A stretch of 64,000 nt of DNA from Dendrocalamus latiflorus. Taxonomy: Eukaryota; Streptophyta; Magnoliopsida; Poales; Poaceae. The notes under the pieces are model-generated. The model was not told where the DNA came from, made no database searches, and worked only from the letters and a program-made list of their open reading frames with translations. The DNA is taken from the NCBI GenBank assembly GCA_017311315.1, contig CM029650.1, positions 20,555,374 through 20,619,373 on the forward strand, read 5' to 3'. Below are positions 37,681 to 48,331 of this stretch, piece after piece (the first letter of the stretch is position 1; every line of letters starts with the position of its first letter). The position numbers and the translations under genes were made by a program.

Positions 37681-37969
37681 TGTAAAAGCTCCGAGTATAA
37701 GCTTTATGCTAAGTTCAGCAAATATAAGTTCTAGATGAAGGAAGTTACTTTTCTAGGTCATGTTATATCAGCAGGAGGTGTTGTGGTCGATCCCGGGAAA
37801 GTTAAGGATGTGCTTAATTAGAAGTCACCTACTTCGGTACCATAAGTTAGGAGTTTCTTTGCTATGCAGGGTATTATTGTTGCTTCATTAAAGGGTTTTT
37901 TTAGTGTAGCAAGGCTGCTTATGTAGCTATTTGAGAAAGAAAATAAGTTTGTTTGGACGCCAGAATGTG

Positions 37970-38400
37970 AGAAGAGTTTTCAGAAATGGAAGGAATGCTT
38001 GACTACTGCACTAATGTTAGTGTTGCTTGACATTAGTAAGGATTTTGAGATTTATTCCGATGCTTCCCATAAAGGTTTAGAATGTGTGTTGATGCAAGAT
38101 AGAAAAGTAGTAACTTATGCGTCGCATCAATTGAGACCGCATGAGAAAAATTATCCTACACATGATTTGGAGTTAGCAGATGCCGTGCATGCCCTGAAAA
38201 TTTAGCATCACAATCTTATGACCATAAGAGTCTAAAATATATTTTCACTAAGGCTGATCTTAAACTCAGGCAAAGATGGATGGAGTTAATAAAGAATTAC
38301 AATGTTGGGATTCATTATCACCTAGGAAAAGCCAATGTAGTAGCAAATGCATTGAGCAGGGAGAACTATTGCAATACTGTGATGATTAAGGAAAGTCGCC
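37970..38400 (+). pseudogene. Gypsy RNase H remnant
   Basis: EIYSDASHKGLECVLMQ and VVTYASHQLRPHEKNY are the typical RNase H core of gypsy elements; here the frame 37999-38205 is open. A tail with GKANVVANALSR-like sequence follows after a stop. Confidence 0.85.
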
Positions 38401-38612
38401 AGCTTGTATAAGGAATTTCAGAAGCTTAGTTTGGAGTTGGTTGAAGGAGGGTTCCTAGCTATAATGGAGCTACAGCTGACTTTAGATGTTTAGATTCGCC
38501 AAGCTCAAACTAATGATGAAAGTATTCAACATATTAATACAAACCTAGGGAAAGGTAAATCTTTAGGTTTTATTGAGGACAATCAAGGTACCCTGTGGTT
38601 CAATGAGCATTT

Positions 38613-41600
38613 ATGTGTACTCCAAGTCATGCCTCATACCCCTTAATGTTCCAATAGAAAAGATAGCTTTGTTGATAGGTGTTTTTGGCTACACTCTCGG
38701 CACTCTACCCTTCACACCTATTTGGGGCTCCCACTTGGTACCACCAAGCCAGTTATTTGACATTTCGCCCCTCTAATAGACCGAGTGAAGCAACGATTAT
38801 CGGCCAGCTCTACCTTCCTATCTTATGGAGGATGACTCACTTTGGTTTACTCAGTCCTCTCTCATTTACCAACCTATTACATGTGTAGTCTCAAAATACC
38901 TGTGGGTGTTCTTAATCACATTGATCTAGTGCGTTGACATTGTTTATGGTGAGGAAGATCGGGGAGCTCAACTTGTAAGTCTCTCGCAGCATAGTCCATG
39001 GTGTGCAAGCCAAAAAGCAAAGGTGGCTTAGGTGTGCTTCAACTATCATGAAAAAATGATGCGTTGCTCCTCAATCATCTTCATAAGTTTTATAATCGAT
39101 TGGATCTACTATGGGTTAATCTTATTGTACTCACTATTAGGATTTAGTTCCCCATGCAACAAAGGAAGTGGGTTCATTTTGGTGGAAAGACATCATGCGT
39201 CTCCAAGATTTATTCAGAGGGATTGCCAAACCCCTCCTTGGTAATGGTCTCTCCATTTTATTCAAGCATGACCTCTGGACCAGTTTTATCTTTACACAAA
39301 AGTATCCACAGTTATTTTCCTTTGCAAAATTCCCAGCAATTTTAGTATCAGAATTCATGTCTCAAACATCAATACCAGCCCAGTTTCATATCCCTATCTC
39401 ATTCAAGGCTTTCTTGGAATACAATAATCTCCTGACTGACCTTTAACATATTGTTGGTTTGGCTCCTCAAGATGATGACTGGTTGTACATTTAGGGCTCC
39501 AACATTAATTCTTCCAGGAGATTTCATCAGCTCTCCCTCCAAGGTCTTTGTAACATCCAGATTTTCAGAGCCTTTTTGAAGCTTTTAAAATAAAATTCAC
39601 CATTTGGATTTTTTGGAATTAATAAAAGCTTAGATTGAATTTTTATTAATTAAAAGGATTTAATATCATTAAAATAAACATTAACATTTGCCAAAAGTAT
39701 TTTATTTGAGTTCTTTGAGTCTCAAGGAGTTTCTGGAATTTTCTGTGATTTATTTGGATTTGTTTGCTGTTTTCTAGAGCTCAAACGATTTTATTTGAAT
39801 ATTTGAAAATAGAAAATCCTTAATCTGTGTTGGGCCGAAACCCCTTTCTCCAGACGGCCCAGCCAACCGGCCCAGCCTGCGTCGTCCTGGCCACACGTTG
39901 GCCATCTGGTGCTCACTCGCCCGTGTCCGAGCCGCCCACTCCGCCTTTGTTCTGCGCCGTTTGATCCCGCCATGCCACATGTTGATCATCGGTGTGTGCG
40001 CACACTATTCTTCGTCTTCCTTCCGGACTCTGCCACCATGTTCATCTTGGCGTCTGTGTTCACGTCGTGTGCATCACCTTCCGTGCCTGAGTCGAACTCT
40101 CCGCCGCCTGTGAGTCGGCCTCAACGTCCGCGCCTTAAATAGTCGTCCCGCCCCTTAGTTTCCGCATTCCGAAGTTCACTGTGCGCCCTCACCGAAGCTC
40201 ACCATGCACCGCCGGTGAGCCAAAGTATCATCCTCGTCGATGGCCGACAAGTCTCCGCCTCCGCCCTCGCTGCCGCCGTCGGAGTGCACCGACGTTGCCA
40301 GCGAGTTTGCTGTCGTCCGAGCATTCAACTTCAGCTGTCGTCGTCTTCGCCGTCGTCCGCCCTCACCGATGGGTCACCATCTTCGCCGCTGTCCAGCCCT
40401 ACTGCCGAACCCCACCGCTGCACCATTGCCGGCCGGCCCCGCCGCTGCCTCACACCGTGCGCTCACCCACTCCGTGTCACCTCGATTCGCGTGTGACCAA
40501 TGCCTCACGCCGCACGCTGTCAACCGCACCCCGCACCCTGCGCCGCGTGACCCTTCGCCTTCCCATGAACCTTGTCCGCCGTGCGCCATGTCGCTGTCGT
40601 GTGGGACCCGTTTGTCGGTCGCCCTATGTCGTAGACCCGTGAGCCAGTCGAGCCCAGCAATTGCCACGTGGATGCCACGTCAGCCCTAGAGCCCAATCAG
40701 CCGTCGCGTTAGCAAGCACAGTCGGCCGTGCTCTGTTCCGTGCATCGGGTTCACCGTAGACCACATATGCCATGCACCGAGTCCACACCACAGTAGCCTT
40801 TTTCAATTTTCAGCATTTTTTCTTTAGATTAGATTTTCCGACAACACAGTAGCTCCGATTGACCCGATTATTTTTCCTCAATTCATCTAAAATTGAGCTC
40901 TATCTTTGGTTCTGGTTTTGAGGTTTTTGGAGTTCATTTGAATTTTTATTTGAATTTATTTTGTGTTTCGTTTCACGTTCTCTCTCGTTAGATCGCGTGT
41001 TCGAAGGAGCTGAAACAAGATTTGAAGATCAAGAGCCGTTAACCGAGCAAGGCCAAGGCAAGTCGTGTTCTTTGATCATGTTGAACCTAGTTTTCAAAAC
41101 TATTACTTATTTATTTTGTTTTAAATTATCATGCATTGCTATTTTATTACAAACCTTTGTATTGGTAGTTAATGATCGAATTGATTAATTTCTCCTTGAT
41201 AAATTGAATGCCACGATTCCATTATCACCATAGGATGAGAAATTATTTAGTAATGCAATACTAGTTGTCTCATGAGTTGTACATTTAAACTGGTTAGCCA
41301 TGCTTATAGTCGCGTTGGACTCATCATCACATGTGATTAATTAATTTTGACTTAATGATATATTGGAACGTGGCGGTCAGCCACATCTATAAAATTTGAG
41401 TACCATGACATGGGTAGTGTCATTGGTGCTAGTTATACAAAATTGATTTTCACTTGTACGAATGATCGTGCAGTAAAGGGGGTGCAATTTGCACATTGGG
41501 ATGTGGATGCTTTGCGTGGGTAAATCTAAGGACTTAATTTTGTGCACCATTGATCTGAGCCTTACCGCGCAAACCACATATCTAGTACGGGATAGACCTG

Positions 41601-43178
41601 GCATAATAATTTGTGAAGTCTCAACTTTGGTTTCGCTACTGATGTTGTCATGGCGCAAGGGGGGGCAATTATCAACTAGGTGATCAGCCTACTCGACGGC
41701 GAAACCTTAGCGAGCGGGATCAGGTTGAGATGGAGCATTGTAAAAGCCTTGTTGCGATTTTCTTTAACGTGAGGATTATCACATCGTGTGGGTACAATTG
41801 TGCAACCTCTGCAGAATGTAAAACTATTCGAATAGCCGTGTCCTCGGTCATGGATAACGCTCGGTGATTTCACACAAGGGGTAGAGTTTTCATTAAAAAA
41901 ACTGGTTGGATTATGTTGGGGAGTGAATGGTTAGTTCACCGGTGGTTCATTACATAAATCTTGGTTCACGAGTGACTCATTGGAGTGAATGGTCAGTTCA
42001 CTTGTGGTTGGCTCTCAATTCCTTTGATTATTTACTTTTTAATCATTTTCAAAGTTTATTTTTCAATCTCTTTATTGTATTTACTTTAAATTGTTGCTTT
42101 CTGCAAAATTAACCTTTCAGCCATCCATTGGTAAGCCTTACATACTATTGCATTCTTTGTTACAAATGACTTACTGAGTACTCTATGTATTCATGGCTTT
42201 ATCTATATTTGCTCAGTTGAGGAAGAGGGTCCAGATCAACAGGTGGTACCAGAAGGAGATTACTTCGACGACTTCGTGGATTAGGACTTTGCTCCCCAGT
42301 CGATTGCCTGTGGGCATGTTGAATGGCTACTACGCTTAATTCTGTTTTCCGCTCCTAGTTTCTTTAAGCCTTTCGGGCTATTAATTGTAAGCTTAGCCAT
42401 AAGGTCGTACTCTAATATATGTCAATAATATTTGAGTATTTTCTTGGTAAATCGTGATATGGTTGGTATTTCATCTTTGTTTATACTGTGTACACTAGCG
42501 TGATCCTGGACTAGTGCGGGTTACACATGAGAGTCCGGATTTGCATATTCGGGTTTCGACAGTCTTGTTGCCTCCCCTGTCTTCACCTGGATCTGGAAAA
42601 GCAATGGTTTGATGAAGCTTAAGGTATTTTCCTAGCTCCTGCTAGTGGACAGGCTGAATATGAGATCCATGTTACGTAGGAGACAAATCTCTATAGGGGT
42701 GATTGTCATTGTCTGCTCTGTAATTTGGCGGTGGAGGAGACGGTTAATCATCTTTTCTTTTCATGCTCCTTCAGCTAACTCTGCTGGACCAAGCTTGGTG
42801 TTCATTGGGATTCTCGTGCTGATATTATACATAAGCTGCAAATGGTCCGTCAACAGTTTCCCTATCCATTTTTCATGGAGGTTTTTATTATTGCCTCATG
42901 GCATATTTGTTAGCAACGCAATGCAAAATTTTTTGAGGGATAGACTCCATCGTGTAATAGTTAGTATTCTCCTTTTTGTAATGAGGTCACTCTCCATATG
43001 TGTCAAGTGAAAACTATAGTTCAAAATCTCGAGGCATCATGGCTTGATTCTCTATGACATTGAGTTTTAGCCCTTTAGTGGGCTTGTGACATAATCTGTA
43101 CATAACTTCTCTACCTTTATTATTTAATTCTTTTCACTATAGGTGTTTCCCCTCTATAGTCTCTAAGTATCAAAAAAA
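38613..43178 (+). mobile_element. 5'-truncated LINE, split by a solo LTR
   Basis: The first part (38613-39548) shows the end of a LINE reverse transcriptase with LPFTYLGLP-type, SHLPTYYMCSLKIPVGV-type and KPKSKGGLGVLQL blocks in shifting frames. Its zf-RVT region (GSFWWKDI, GIAKPLLGNG) follows. The second part (42567-43178) continues the zf-RVT region with DCHCLLCNLAVEETVNHLFF-like residues and ends in CAAAAAAA. The element is dead because of many frame changes. The 5' edge inside gypsy integrase is approximate, and a LINE TSD was not found. Confidence 0.85.
39549..42561 (+). mobile_element. Solo LTR of a gypsy element, 3.0 kb
   Basis: It starts TGTAACATCC and ends GGGTTTCGACA (TG...CA) and is flanked by the 5-bp duplication GTCTT at 39544-39548 and 42562-42566. 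The LINE coding sequence stops at its left edge and resumes at its right edge. It resembles the gypsy LTR at 32702 but is not its partner, since the TSD proves a separate insertion. Internal sequence was lost by LTR-LTR recombination. A GC-rich block at 39850-40760 has open frames on both strands, which I take as composition. Confidence 0.93.
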
Positions 43179-44074
43179 GTTGTAAAACACATTCGCAAAA
43201 TTTAGAATCATGCTACAAGGATTAGGGACATGGACTCGAAACACTTGCAAAACACATTCACAAATTTAAGCCACAAGCTACAAGAATCATGCACGAGCCT
43301 CAACTATTTACAAAACACATTCACAAATACTAGCATCAAGCCAAGGAGAGTTAGAGCAAGCGTAATAAGCTATCAACACATGACACACTCAAGCAACTAG
43401 TCAAGACCCCTCTTAATAGTACGATAACCTATACTAGCAATCCGATCTCTCAATCAAACACCGAGACCAACTAAAAGACTAGAAACGCATCCTTAGCCTA
43501 TTCTACTTATAAATTTGCCTTGCGCATCCTCTTAAAGTTTGATGACAAATGTCTTTACTCCATGTCTAGGTTCTTGACTAGATCATCAACACATGACGCC
43601 TATTACTTGACTTGATGACAATCAATACATGGAGCTATCCAAAGTCATCATTATCATATGACATAACCTATTTTACCAACTGATAATAAAAATATTAGTT
43701 CCATATATCGATTGTCATTGATTACCAAAACACACCATTAACTCATAATACCAGGTCTAGATTCTTCACCGGAGGAGCTGAGACGCTACCACGTATAACA
43801 GGTTCACCGCCTCCCTTCGGATGTAGAGGAAGGACAAGGAGGCCATGGGTGGTGTGGAGGGAGGCACAACGAGACAGCGGTGCACTAAATATTAGATTGG
43901 GTGGGGTGGGGGCGGTGGGAGTGTAGGAGACGGTGGCGCGATGAGGTCATTGCCTACCGTCGATGGTGGAATAGAGGGCGGGGGTGGCAAAGGAGGGGTG
44001 CAGAGCTGCTGCCGGTGTCGGACAAGAGAGAGGAAGTTAGTACATGCGGAGATTGGACAAGAGAGAGGAAGTTA
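43179..44074. other. Unassigned DNA after the LINE
   Basis: From about 43170 to 43340 the phrase AAAACACATTC(G/A)CAAA recurs three times. The rest has no feature I recognise. A G-rich patch (43850-44040) gives a short open frame that is not called. Confidence 0.5.
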
Positions 44075-44475
44075 GAGCAACTCCAGTAGGGCCCCTACTT
44101 GAGCCCTCATCCTACTTTTGAGGGCCGAGGGGCAAAAAAACTCATTCCAGCAGGGCTCCTACTTGAGCCCTCAAAAATAGGGGGCCCTCAAATCTCCCCC
44201 TCGAGCCCTTATTCCTGGGAGTCTGGAAGGAGCCCCTACTTTTGAGGGCTCAAGTAGGGGCCCTGCTGGAGTGAGTTTTTTGCCCCTCGGCCCTCAAAAG
44301 TAGGATGAGGATGAGGGTGGGTCCTATGTGTCATCCCCTCTAAGAATGAATTTGAGGGTCCTGTTTTGAGGGCTCCTGCTGGAGTGTAGCCCAAAAAACA
44401 GAGCCCTCAAAAGTAGGGAGAGCTCTCAAATAAAAAGTAGAGGCCCTGTTTTGAGGGCTACTGCTGGAGTTGCTC
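44075..44475. mobile_element. Harbinger-like MITE, 401 bp
   Basis: The termini GAGCAACTCCAG(T/C)AG and CTGCTGGAGTTGCTC are inverted. TTA flanks both sides (44072-44074, 44476-44478). The inside is built from several inverted copies of CCCTACTTTTGAGGGC-type blocks, so the whole unit can fold. Non-coding. Confidence 0.87.
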
Positions 44476-45770
44476 TTAGTGCATGCGGAGAAGATAGAGG
44501 AAGAGGAGGGGAGGGAGTGAGGTGGGAGGGAAGGAAGAGAAAGGGAGGGAGAAGGCTATACCGCCGGGAGCTCCCCCAATGGTATAGGGCTCCCTAGCTA
44601 CTCCCTTATAGCTAACCTAATTGACCCTAGGTCCACGACATTAATAAGAGCAAAATGAAAAGAACGCCTCGAGATGTGTGAAGTGATTAGTAGTATTTAT
44701 GAACAAATAAAGCAATCAAAGTGACAAATTCACAAACAAATAAAAGTGATCACAGTGATAAGTATTCGTGAACGGAGGGAGTAAATTGTAAAGGCGTAAA
44801 AGTGACATTACTTTAAGGTTTTTTACTCCCTCTCGAAGTGAATAATTGAACGTGCCGAAATCACACTGGTATATGTGTCACGAGATGGGATAAGTGGATA
44901 ATGAACGAGACTTCCTATGCTAGCGTTAGGATTTAATTAATGGATTGGGTTCCTATCCGAAATGAACCTGCTAATTTAATATTCCAGTGCTTTTTTCAAA
45001 AGAACACTTCATATATATACAACCCACACGTTTGTCCCCTTTTGAGTTATTATTATTTTAATATACTTTGCCTTCGAATCCGTGCTGGTTAAACATTGAC
45101 ATATATAAAAAATATCTTGATGGGGCATGTGAAATTAGAATCAGTGGATTCATCATGAAATACATTCACAATATATATTTTTTTAGATTGGTAATAGCAT
45201 ATTATGATAGAAAAAAATTATTAGCTCTAATCCTGCAGATGCTTGCAATTGTCTTCACTACACCATAGAATTCTGATTCTGTCACCTGAATTATTAGTCT
45301 GTACTGCTCACCCACCTCTTGTCCATGTTAATCAACAAGATTACTGTGTTCTTTGTGCAGCGAAACTAATAATTCTTGTCCATAGAATTATTAGAATTCT
45401 GATTCTGTCACCTGAATTATTTGGAACTACAGCCGCTGGGTAAAATAGCAACACCCTGATCAACATGTATACCACCTCTGTAAACTTCCAAAGTTCTTTA
45501 TAAACATGGTGATAATGGCCACACCAATGTATTCCCTTAAACAGTTCTGCCATTTTCAGAGTGCACTGTTCCGCACTGTTCGGCAGCAAGCAAACACCCA
45601 CAGGCAAATCAATCAGATTGCACGAATTCTCCACAGACCAAAGGCCCTCAGAAAATGCCTATCTTCAGCCACTTAACATGCATGACTGCACTGCTATTTG
45701 CCGTCATGATTTCTACAGTAACATGCCTCAGGATAAATTCATGGTTTTTTTTGCGGCAGGAGTTGCATAA
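44476..45770. other. Unassigned intergenic DNA
   Basis: Two GGGAGTA/ACTCCCTC motifs near 44776 and 44823 look like facing ends of Stowaway-type MITEs whose other ends are not found. AATTCTGATTCTGTCACCTG recurs at about 45268 and 45391, a direct repeat about 121 bp apart. No gene. Confidence 0.45.
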
Positions 45771-46597
45771 TCTTTACTATTATAAAAATATGAGTTGGTG
45801 GTCGTCGGTCCGTTCTCCCTCCTCTCTTTTCAGCCGTCCGATCAAAGATCAACCGTCCAGATCCGCATGTAGGTAGTTCTTCCGCTCTAGTAGAAAAGGT
45901 CGGGCCGACGCGTGGGCCGCGCTTCTCCTCTTCTCTTCTCCTGCATCCCCCGCCTCCCACAACCACTCCACCTCCCGCAACCACTCCATCCTACGATCAC
46001 GCGCGATGGTCGACGGCTTCTAACTTACGACCACGAGATGTAATCGATGACTTCTAATTTATGAGCATGAGCATTGGTCGATGTGTTTCGACTTACGACC
46101 ACGAGGTGTGGTCGATGTATTCCGACTTACGACTACGAGCACTGGTCGAAGTGTTCTAACTTACGACCATGAGGTATTCTTGATGGCTTCTGACTTATGA
46201 CCACGAACGATGGTCATCGGCTTCCGATGTATGACCATGAGCCATTGTCGAAAACTCTCGATTTAGGACCACGAACGATCGTCGACCATTGCCAACTTAC
46301 GATCACTAGCAATGGTCGATCGCTCCCGATCTACGATCACGCGCAATGGTCGACGGCTTCCGACTTACGACGAGATGTGCTCAAGGGCTCCCGACCTACG
46401 ACCACGGGTGTGGTCGATGTCTTCCGACTTATTACCACGAGGTGTGATCGACGGCTTCCGATTTATTTGATGGATTTAAAAACTTTTAGAACATGTTTGT
46501 ATACATATTCTACAAATTTTTTGCCACCCGTAAGTTTTAAACATGTAGTATGATAAATTTTAAAAATTCGTAGCAACACACGAATTGCTTCAGCTAG
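45771..46597 (+). mobile_element. Helitron-like element, 827 bp
   Basis: The left end TCTTTACTATTATAAAAATA and the right end with TTCGTAGCAACACACGAATT followed closely by CTAG are the termini of a common grass Helitron type. The junctions are A before and T after, as expected for insertion into an AT site with no duplication. No Rep/helicase is present. Most of the body is a 34-bp minisatellite. A search for an empty site would settle it. Confidence 0.8.
46003..46465 (+). repeat. 34-bp minisatellite, about 13 units
   Basis: Units of the form G(C/G)(A/T)(C/T)TGGTCGATG followed by TTCCGACTTACGACCACGA repeat with a 34-bp period and 10-30 percent divergence. As 34 is not a multiple of 3, the open frame crossing it (46197-46553) is not a constrained protein. 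Confidence 0.88.
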
Positions 46598-47243
46598 TAA
46601 TAAAAAAGGTTCCACTTTGTTGTGTGTTTCCCTAAAGATGAAAGGTGGTTTGGGTAAATCCTTAATGAGAAAAGTTGAATATTAGTTTGCTACACGAATG
46701 GCTGGTGATGCTAGTTAAATTGAACGTGGGTAAACTACATAGAAAACCAACCTCAGTGGCAGAGACGACAAATTAATTAAAGCCTTCCGCTGAAGACTTA
46801 AAATTGAGAACAACTTGCCTCCCACCGCAGTACGTGGCAAAACAGCCAAGGACCAAAGTTCAAATTTAGAAACTTGGTAGGGGCCGCGCGAACGCGTACC
46901 CCCTCTACCACAAATTATGACGTCCACTCTCCCACTTGGGGAGATGGTAAATCAACGCGCCCACCAGGTGCAATGTGAGCCATTGATCTAGGCCACGAGC
47001 CTTGTTGATCGCCCGTAGACCCCGTCCAGGTAAGTATGTTAAGACGGTGGCCTTGGCCTTTATTATATAGCCTCCTCTTTCCCGCGAACCTCGTCGCGTT
47101 AGCGGTGTGGTACTAAACGGAGGCATCGGCTCTTCCTTTCCTGTGCGCGATTGGGCCGGTGGAGAAGCCGGCCCAGCACTTGAGCCCCCGCGAATACAAC
47201 ATCTCTTCTTCGAACTGCCGCCTGCTATCCCGATCCCCAATGT
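46598..47243. other. Intergenic DNA upstream of the GRF gene
   Basis: No domain. The minus-strand frame over 46905-47567 is Ser/Pro-rich and overlaps the acidic leader of the plus-strand gene, so I treat it as a shadow. Confidence 0.5.
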
Positions 47244-47560
47244 CCTCGTCGGCAGCGGTGTAGGAGGTGGGCGCTGCCGTAGTGATGGGTGGCGAGGAGG
47301 CAGTGGCGGAGACGAAGCCTGCCTCCTCGACTTCCGCGGATGAAGACGAAGAGATGGACGACTATAACTCGAACGACGTAGACGAAGGCTTCGAGGAGGA
47401 CAACATGCCAAGGATGAAGACGAAGAATCCGATGAGGATGAGATGGGTGTGGAGCGCCGCGAGGACGGACGCGGCGGAGCCACGGATTCGTCGACCGTAG
47501 AGAAGGAGGAGAAGGTGGCGGCGGCGGGTGACGGCGTGGAGTACTCGGAGTAGCCGCCGG
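47244..47560 (+). pseudogene. Acidic leader exon, probably of the GRF gene, disrupted
   Basis: The plus strand encodes acidic runs such as STSADEDEEMDDYNSNDVDE. After a one-base change of frame near 47410 it continues with DEDEESDEDEMGVERRED and ends at GVEYSE then a stop. A stop also follows MSSSAAV at the left. It looks like a once-continuous acidic region directly upstream of the zinc-finger frame. Its link to that gene is inferred from position only. Confidence 0.4.
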
Positions 47561-47620
47561 TGGGCACTTGCGCGTCTGCATCGCATCTGGTGAGACCAGG
47601 ATTCTACATATAATCAGTCA

Positions 47621-48331
47621 ATGTGTAATTACCCTGTGTTAGGATCTCACTCTACATCAGTGCGTGCGCGCAAGTTAAAGGAGACTAGACCTATGCAAAT
47701 GGCTTCTCCTGAGACTGAATTGCATGTCATTATGCAATGTCATCAGATGGGGCCATCTGCGGACCACTTGGCCCGCCGCCGCACGATCTCACGCTCCAAT
47801 GGCGGCTGTAGGCAAGCCGATTTGGGGTCGTCAGCGTCCACTCGGTGGGTGTTGAGGACATCATGGCCCCTTGTGGATTGCCCCTGTTGCAAGGTGAAGG
47901 TGGTGAAGCACGTCTCCAGGAGTGACGCCAATCCTGGAAGGGTGTACTACAAATGCCCCATGAACGTCGATGTAAGTTGCAGAGTTTTATTTTCTCTTTG
48001 TTGGATTCCAGTCAGGTGTGCCATTGCATTTCGTTTGTGTTGCACAGAAGCATGCCCGTTGCTAGTCCTTTTTCTCGAAGACTACCAGGAGTACTTGCTT
48101 GACAACGGTTTGGTGACAATGCATGAGGATAGTCAAAGAATAGCCTGGGAGTTCAGGATTAACATAGTGAAAGCAGTGGCCGAAATCAAGGAATGCAAAG
48201 AAGAAAATATTGAAATGATGAAGGAAATCAGGGAAGAAATCAGGAAGTTTGATAGAGAGTTTTTGAAGATTGTTGCTGCTTCCTTTTGTTTGATGTTAGC
48301 AGCAGTGATACTTACGGTGCAAACGGATTGA
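47621..48331 (+). CDS. GRF-type zinc finger, coiled-coil, membrane-anchor protein (probably damaged)
   Basis: One frame of 236 codons runs unbroken; ATGs at 47621, 47693 or 47699 could start it. CPCCKVKVVKHV followed by NPGRVYYKCP (47879-47960) matches the first half of a GRF zinc finger, a nucleic-acid-binding module. The C-terminal part has EDYQEYLLDNG, a charged coiled coil with EIKECKEENIEMMKEIREEI, and a hydrophobic helix AASFCLMLAAVILTV before the stop. Many grass genes share this layout. Oddity: a good intron (GT at 47972, AG at 48047) would restore the second half of the finger, but it puts a TAG after ARC and shifts frame against EDYQEYL. So either the intron is retained and the finger is abnormal, or this is a decaying copy. 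Partner and function are unknown. Confidence 0.5.
   Translation: MCNYPVLGSHSTSVRARKLKETRPMQMASPETELHVIMQCHQMGPSADHLARRRTISRSNGGCRQADLGSSASTRWVLRTSWPLVDCPCCKVKVVKHVSRSDANPGRVYYKCPMNVDVSCRVLFSLCWIPVRCAIAFRLCCTEACPLLVLFLEDYQEYLLDNGLVTMHEDSQRIAWEFRINIVKAVAEIKECKEENIEMMKEIREEIRKFDREFLKIVAASFCLMLAAVILTVQTD

Larger units (their letters stand above)
32702..38612 (+). mobile_element. Ty3/gypsy retrotransposon, decayed and 3'-interrupted
   Basis: The order LTR, gag, protease, reverse transcriptase, RNase H and start of integrase is that of Ty3/gypsy elements. Stops and frame changes are frequent. The pol sequence stops within the integrase N-terminal region at about 38610, where LINE sequence begins. 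No 3' LTR or later integrase was found after the LINE, so the right half is missing or was deleted. Confidence 0.85.

Noticed and set aside
40181..40689. Open frames of about 150 codons in the solo LTR
   Set aside because: GC-rich LTR block, overlapping frames on both strands, no recognisable domain.
32702..42561. The gypsy body paired with the LTR at 39549 as its 3' LTR
   Set aside because: GTCTT duplications on both sides of 39549-42561 and LINE sequence continuing across it show an independent solo LTR.
46003..46465. CRISPR-like regular repeats
   Set aside because: The units are contiguous without spacers and diverge gradually, in a plant genome; it is a minisatellite.
46197..46553. 118-codon frame with repeated residues
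   Set aside because: It runs over a 34-bp minisatellite whose period breaks the reading frame, so the protein repeat is accidental.
46905..47567. 220-codon minus-strand Ser/Pro-rich frame
   Set aside because: It is antisense to an acidic coding-like exon and has no domain or splice support.
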